The notes under the pieces were generated by a model, which had not been told where the DNA came from, did not search any database, and saw nothing but the letters and a program-made list of their open reading frames with translations. This document shows positions 59,141 to 64,000 of a stretch of 64,000 nt of DNA, piece after piece. How positions within the stretch are numbered: position 1 is the stretch's first letter; each line of letters opens with the position of its first letter. The position numbers and the translations under genes were made by a program. This stretch comes from Pantanalinema rosaneae (GTDB lineage Bacteria; Cyanobacteriota; Cyanobacteriia; Leptolyngbyales; Leptolyngbyaceae): assembly GCF_050753385.1 (NCBI RefSeq), contig NZ_JBLZFZ010000025.1, forward strand, positions 1 through 64,000, in the 5' to 3' direction.

Positions 59141-61537
59141 TTAGGGGGCTGTTGGCTCCTGGGGTAAGCGGGTGAGGAACTGAGGAGCCGCACCTAAAAT
59201 CGCCGTACTACCCAGTAATCCCAATCCTGCCGGGATCAGGGGCAACCAACAGGCAAGGTAGATTAAACCCAATAAACAAGAGAGATAGAGGCTAGCGATC
59301 GCGATCGCCAGCGCTAACCCGAGTCGCCAGGGACGCTGACACCAGAGCGCCAACAAACTACCGACGCATGACCATCCGATCAGCCAGAGGACATCGCCCC
59401 ACCACGGCAGCGTCCAGATCAACGGACGACCATCCATAGCCGCCCGAATCAGTTGGCTAATCGCCTGGGCTTGCAACATCACACCGGGAACTTCCCGATA
59501 ACCGCCTTGATCTCCGGCATAGGGTGTTTTGGCATAGTCATAAAACCCTTGGGTTTTGGCTGTCGTGCCAATTAGCACAATCTTGTCTTTGATCGCCGCC
59601 GGGGACAGTTGCCCCTGTAAGACCTGAGTTAGCGAAATCGGTTCGGAGGCGATCGCCTCGGGGGTACGCGAGGCTCGGTAGTTTAATAGCAATTGAAATC
59701 CCCAATTATCAAACCCCTGGTAGCCTCCGGCATGTTCTGGCAAAAACCGAAACCGGGCTTTACCAAGCTGCACCTCTCGACCGTTATTCAAAAACTCCAA
59801 CTGAATTCCCCGCCGTTCCAAATAGCGCAATGCCAATAGAGTATTGAAGGCATAGGACGCTTGGCAGGGTGAACTCGTCGGTGGATTCATGGCAAACAGT
59901 TGACGACGCAACACGCCATCCTGATCAACGGCAAAGTCGCTGAACCCTAGACGACCGTCTCGGCTCTCCTCGGGAATAACTTCAGGGGGGGGTGGCTTAA
60001 TTCCAGGATGGTTGTGATCGCTGACCTGACAAATTGTGATCAGGCGATCGGTTTGGCGCATCCGTTCTACCAAGCGCGGATCCACTTGCTCAACCGGATA
60101 ATCGCGATAAATATCTAGCCCAATCAAAGCCGGTTGATAAGCTTCTAGTTGTTCTAATACTTGTAACAATGCCTGATCAGACCACGATGCCTTGCCATTC
60201 CGGCGTTGATGCGGCTGTTGATTGGGCAATTGCAAATCCTGGTCGTTTACCGTCAGCACTACTAACTCCGCATCCGGGCGTTCATGCGGTCGTCGTTGCA
60301 GTAGGTGATCGTATGCCATCAGTTCCCAGGCTTGCAAAACGCCGAAATATCGCACCCCTGCCAGCAAAAGGGCGATCGTCAGTCCTACAGCCGTCCCCCG
60401 CGCCAGTCGTATTCCTATTTTCGGGAGTCCGGGAGCGCGTTCCGGTCGTTTTTTACCTGTCTTAATTTCTTGCCAGGTGGGGGGCTTTTGATTGGAGTTG
60501 GGATAGATGACCGGCAGCCAAGTGGCGCAGGGATATTGACTCTCTAACCCTTCTAAACGTTCCCGGGCGCGACGAACCGCCAGATACAGCGATTCCCCTT
60601 TAGAAAAGCGATCGAGGAAATACTTGAGAAAATCCTGCGCCACGCGATCGGCAACTGGCTCCCGCATCACAATCAGGTGGGGAATTCCCAGGGTTGCGAA
60701 CTCCCGCGCCAACCCTAAGCCATCACAGGAATTAAAAATCGCCAGTTTTAAGCCGCGTTTGACCGCCATTGCCAGCGATCGCTTCAGATCACTGATCCGC
60801 AGGCTTTCTTGCTGGTTAATGTAAATAATTCCGGTTTCACAGGTCGGTTGACTAATACTATGTCCAGCAAAAAATAAAATGTCCCATTCCGTATCCCAGA
60901 GTTGATCGGTCAAATCCTTGCTCTGGGGTTCCACCAGAAAGGTGACTCTGGCATCGGGAATTTGTTCTAGAACTTTGCGATCGGCCTGCACATCAATCCC
61001 CTGACTATGACCCAGAATTGCCAGAATCTTGACAGTGCGCCGGAACGATCGTTTCCCATCAATGACTTCATCGTAGTAGCCGCCCAACTCCACTTCTGCA
61101 TTGGGATAGGCTTCCAGTAAATCCCAGAGATGCCAGGGCAGCTTTTGCAACCGATAATCCTCTCCCCGGATGATCACCCGGATCTGATCCGAGGATTGCA
61201 GTTTCTGCAACCATTTCTCCCGCACCACCCGAAACGAATCCGTTTGTAACCAGGCATTCATGCGATCGCGCAATTCATTCGCCGCCCGATTACAGTCCTC
61301 CGGTGTGGCATACCGTTGGCGATGCTTGGGTAGCCCCATTGCCCGGCTGGGGGGCATCTGGAGCTTACGATACAACGCTTGCCAGCGATCGTAGGCAGCC
61401 GGAATTTCGGGAGCCGGAGGCAATCTCCCCAAAACACTGGTTGAGGCATGGGCATCCTCCTCACCAACCTCCAGCGTCACCGGAAATCCCTGCTCGAAAC
61501 AGCCATCTCCAAGTTCTAAGACAACTAACTTACCCAC
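59141..61537 (-). CDS. CHAT protease fused to a CHASE2 sensor domain
   Basis: This is a 798-residue membrane protein starting with GTG. The CHAT domain (caspase-fold protease) at about 130-355 has His in LFFAGHSIS (about 226) and Cys in AIFNSCDGLG (about 268). A TM helix (VGLTIALLLAGVRYFGV) precedes the CHASE2 domain (about 405-665: RPHERPDAELVVLTVND, YQPALIGLDIYRD, IVLIGTTAKTQGFYD). Three or more TM helices end the protein. CHASE2 is an extracytoplasmic sensor domain, so an external signal may control an internal protease. It leads the DUF928 genes. Confidence 0.9.
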   Translation of the reverse strand: MGKLVVLELGDGCFEQGFPVTLEVGEEDAHASTSVLGRLPPAPEIPAAYDRWQALYRKLQMPPSRAMGLPKHRQRYATPEDCNRAANELRDRMNAWLQTDSFRVVREKWLQKLQSSDQIRVIIRGEDYRLQKLPWHLWDLLEAYPNAEVELGGYYDEVIDGKRSFRRTVKILAILGHSQGIDVQADRKVLEQIPDARVTFLVEPQSKDLTDQLWDTEWDILFFAGHSISQPTCETGIIYINQQESLRISDLKRSLAMAVKRGLKLAIFNSCDGLGLAREFATLGIPHLIVMREPVADRVAQDFLKYFLDRFSKGESLYLAVRRARERLEGLESQYPCATWLPVIYPNSNQKPPTWQEIKTGKKRPERAPGLPKIGIRLARGTAVGLTIALLLAGVRYFGVLQAWELMAYDHLLQRRPHERPDAELVVLTVNDQDLQLPNQQPHQRRNGKASWSDQALLQVLEQLEAYQPALIGLDIYRDYPVEQVDPRLVERMRQTDRLITICQVSDHNHPGIKPPPPEVIPEESRDGRLGFSDFAVDQDGVLRRQLFAMNPPTSSPCQASYAFNTLLALRYLERRGIQLEFLNNGREVQLGKARFRFLPEHAGGYQGFDNWGFQLLLNYRASRTPEAIASEPISLTQVLQGQLSPAAIKDKIVLIGTTAKTQGFYDYAKTPYAGDQGGYREVPGVMLQAQAISQLIRAAMDGRPLIWTLPWWGDVLWLIGWSCVGSLLALWCQRPWRLGLALAIAIASLYLSCLLGLIYLACWLPLIPAGLGLLGSTAILGAAPQFLTRLPQEPTAP

Positions 61538-61642
61538 GGCACCATTTCCCTAGAACCTCTTCTATTGTCTACGACTCCTAGAGGTTCCTTATGCACTGCA
61601 ATCGCGATCGACCACCCCAGGAAATCAAGTCGTAGGAGTCGA

Positions 61643-64000
61643 TTAGGACTCCATATCCTGCGGTTTTAAAGAACTCTCAATCAGTAGCGACTGAGTCATG
61701 CTGATGTAGCGATCGCGTCCCTGTTGCTTTGCTTGATACAGCGCCTGATCGGCTAATGCCACTAAACCTTCAGGGAGTGCTTCTACCTCTGGGATACAAC
61801 TGGCTATGCCTAAACTAACAGAAACAATCGAACCGACTCCCGATCGGGCATGGGGAATGCCTAATTGCCGAATCGATTGCTGGATCGCCTCAGCAACGCT
61901 ACTTGCACCCCTGGGATCGGTATTGGGCAAGATTACCGCAAACTCTTCGCCCCCATAACGAGCCACTAAATCCGCCGATCGCTGCACAGTCCGCTGAATC
62001 GCATGGGCGACTTGAATTAAACACGCATCTCCCGCTTGATGTCCATAGCAATCGTTGTAGTACTTGAAATAGTCAACATCCAATAAAATCAGGGATAATG
62101 GTTGCTGTTCTCGGCTTAAACGTTGCCATTCTCGCTGAAGTTCCTGATCAAAGTAGCGACGATTAGCAACCTGAGTTAACCCATCGATCGTCGCTAGTTT
62201 TTGTAGCTGTTGATTGAGCAACCGTAGCGTCTGTTCAGCAAGTTCTCGCTCTTGAATTTCAACTTGTAATTGTTGATTAATTTTAGTGATTTCAATAGTA
62301 CGCTGTTTAACATCCTGTTCCAATTCTTGAGAATAATTCGCTAAAATCTGTTCTGCACGTTTGCGATTTGTCACATCTTGAAAGGTAATAATTCCATATT
62401 TGATGCGTCCATGATTGTCCCAAATCGGAGTTCCCAAAACTTCTAAACTCACCACTTGATCATGCAAATGCAGCTCTAAATTATCACAGTGAACTTGCTG
62501 ACCTTGTAATACTAAATGAATTGGCAGTTGCTCTGGTTGGCAAAGAGTATGACTGCCAGATTGATAGACTTGGTAAGCCAAGGGAATCTGCTCCATCCTG
62601 ACACTCTGAACCACATCTTTCTGAAGAATTTGCTTAGCGGCTTGATTAAAGTAAAGGATCGACCCATCGGAATTATGAATAGCGACACCAATCGGTAGGG
62701 CATCCAGAAACTCTGCCTGTTGCCGTTCATAATCTACGGCTAGCTGAATAGCTTGTTCTTGAAGCTGGCGAATTTGTAAATGGGTTTGAAGTCGAGCCAG
62801 TAGTTCACCTCGATCAACGGGCTTAACTAAATAATCATTCGCCCCTAACTCCAAACCAAATACAATATCTTTGGGCTGATTACGGGCACTTAACAAAATA
62901 ATAGGGAGTTGATTTGCCGAGAACTTTTCACGAATCAGTTGAATCACATCATACCCTGTGATTCTAGGCATCATGATATCTAACAGAACTAGATCAGGAA
63001 TTAAACCATTTTCGAGCAATTGAATAGCTATTTGTCCACTAGTTGTAGAAGTAATTGAATAGTCTTCCAGCCTAAGAAAATTTTTAAGAATTTGAAGATT
63101 CACCGCCTCATCATCCACAATTAATATTCGAGGTATCCCTCTCTCGTGTGTATCGTGATCTGGAATTAATTCATCTGACCAATCCTGAATTTCTTTCAAG
63201 GTTGATATATCGAATGATTGCCGCAGTAGCAGCACTGGATCAGTTGAAGTTGGACTATCTACTAGGCTGATGGGTAAGGTAAAATAGAAGGTAGATCCCT
63301 GCTGCAATGTAGATTCAACCCTAATTTCTCCACCGTGAAGCAACACTAAATTACGGGTAATTGCCAGTCCTAATCCTGCCCCTCCATACAATCGAGAGGC
63401 TGAGCTATCAATTTGTTCAAACGACTCAAAAATAGTATTAAATTGATCTTCTGGAATTCCAATTCCGGTGTCAGAAACCGCCACTTCAACAGTCGAAGAA
63501 TTTAAAACTCTTGCCGTGACGTTAATCTGTCCTTGCTCCGTAAATTTAATCGCGTTACCAATCAGATTATGTAAGATTTGTTGGAGACGATTTTCATCAG
63601 CACTTACCCAGGGTAAGTCGGTTGGCACGTCATTAATTAATTGTAAATCTTTAGTCCCAACCAACGCACGATCGAGCTTTAGTACGATTTCCGCGATTGC
63701 TCGTAGGCTAACAGGTTTGAGTTGAAGCTGGATTGCTTGATGCTTGAGTTGAGAGAAATCCAATAAATCGTTAACTAAATGAACGAGTCGTTGACCGCTG
63801 AGAATCAGAAGTTCTAAATTTCGAGTGTGTTCGCGATTAAATTGTCCTGCTGCTTCGTCTAGCATAGATTGGGCAATCCCAATGATGCTATGCAAAGGAG
63901 TCCGGAGTTCATGGGATGTATTGGCTAAGAACTCATCTTTAATCCGATTAAGTTGTTTGAGTTGCTGATTTTGTAATTCTAAGGTATTGGAGGAGTTACG
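61643..64000 (-). CDS. Hybrid histidine kinase with receiver, PAS and GGDEF domains (5' end outside window)
   Basis: The frame continues beyond 64000, so the gene is partial. The HisKA His is in TSHELRTPLHSI (plus strand about 63910). HATPase boxes follow (NLIGNAIKFTEQG, DTGIGIP, GLGLAI). A receiver has acceptor Asp in LVLLDIMMPRI and Lys in YLVKPVDRGE. A PAS domain (about 400-510 of the visible part) with EPLHLHDQVVSLEV-like sequence and a coiled coil lead to a GGDEF domain with RYGGEEFAVIL, which is intact. It could make cyclic di-GMP under control of the phospho-relay. Confidence 0.88.
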   Translation of the reverse strand, partial: RNSSNTLELQNQQLKQLNRIKDEFLANTSHELRTPLHSIIGIAQSMLDEAAGQFNREHTRNLELLILSGQRLVHLVNDLLDFSQLKHQAIQLQLKPVSLRAIAEIVLKLDRALVGTKDLQLINDVPTDLPWVSADENRLQQILHNLIGNAIKFTEQGQINVTARVLNSSTVEVAVSDTGIGIPEDQFNTIFESFEQIDSSASRLYGGAGLGLAITRNLVLLHGGEIRVESTLQQGSTFYFTLPISLVDSPTSTDPVLLLRQSFDISTLKEIQDWSDELIPDHDTHERGIPRILIVDDEAVNLQILKNFLRLEDYSITSTTSGQIAIQLLENGLIPDLVLLDIMMPRITGYDVIQLIREKFSANQLPIILLSARNQPKDIVFGLELGANDYLVKPVDRGELLARLQTHLQIRQLQEQAIQLAVDYERQQAEFLDALPIGVAIHNSDGSILYFNQAAKQILQKDVVQSVRMEQIPLAYQVYQSGSHTLCQPEQLPIHLVLQGQQVHCDNLELHLHDQVVSLEVLGTPIWDNHGRIKYGIITFQDVTNRKRAEQILANYSQELEQDVKQRTIEITKINQQLQVEIQERELAEQTLRLLNQQLQKLATIDGLTQVANRRYFDQELQREWQRLSREQQPLSLILLDVDYFKYYNDCYGHQAGDACLIQVAHAIQRTVQRSADLVARYGGEEFAVILPNTDPRGASSVAEAIQQSIRQLGIPHARSGVGSIVSVSLGIASCIPEVEALPEGLVALADQALYQAKQQGRDRYISMTQSLLIESSLKPQDMES

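Overview
The window is a piece of a cyanobacterial chromosome. The octamer GCGATCGC (HIP1) and its core CGATCG are scattered through nearly every gene. Many genes are cyanobacterial or photosynthetic markers: petB and petD, ctpA (D1 processing), ycf54 (chlorophyll ring cyclase), ycf20, DUF928 proteins and a GUN4 domain. The split petB/petD pair and the many large signalling proteins fit a filamentous or otherwise complex cyanobacterium; the genus cannot be read from the sequence. Bases 1-19 match the Tn5 mosaic end used in transposase-based library kits, so the left edge is probably a contig end with untrimmed adapter.

Layout. 1-9.5 kb: a partial AAA ATPase, a Ca2+-type P-ATPase, recF, a CysZ-like membrane protein, gamma-glutamyltransferase, DUF952 and GNAT proteins. 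9.5-14.9 kb: an accessory island holding a decayed type I restriction-modification locus. hsdS is hit by a nonsense codon, a frameshift and an intact IS4-family element with a 10-bp target duplication; hsdM has lost its 5' part; a Phd/PIN toxin-antitoxin pair survives. The island ends, 8 bp from the 3' end of tRNA-Val(GAC), in a sequence that looks like the end of a Tn7-like (type V-K CAST-type) transposon. 15-26.5 kb: a GAF histidine kinase, an acetyltransferase-like/SDR operon, a three-gene Trypco1-trypsin-STAND operon, an HD hydrolase and ctpA. 26.7-45.5 kb: petBD, a TnpB element inserted at the fifth codon of a yggU-type gene, pdxJ, ycf54, mltA, a cytochrome b/molybdopterin oxidoreductase pair, an array of 21-bp repeats, an EACC1-like/caspase-GUN4 pair, a REP-type transposase and ycf20. 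45.5-64 kb: aminopeptidase P, SH3 protein, aldo/keto reductase, AAA ATPase, mtnP, tRNA-Gly(CCC), an M4 protease/emfourin pair, mnmA, an SLH protein, a CHAT-CHASE2/DUF928 cluster and a partial hybrid kinase with GGDEF.

The notable theme is three separate protease-signalling modules: trypsin plus Trypco1 plus STAND NTPase; caspase-GUN4 plus an EACC1-like partner; and CHAT fused to the CHASE2 sensor. The first two have small partner genes joined by overlapping stop/start codons and resemble predicted NTP-dependent conflict (immunity or regulated cell death) systems. The caspase-GUN4 protein joins a death-type protease to a porphyrin-binding fold and is the most original candidate. Domain calls come from reading motifs by eye; no database search was run.
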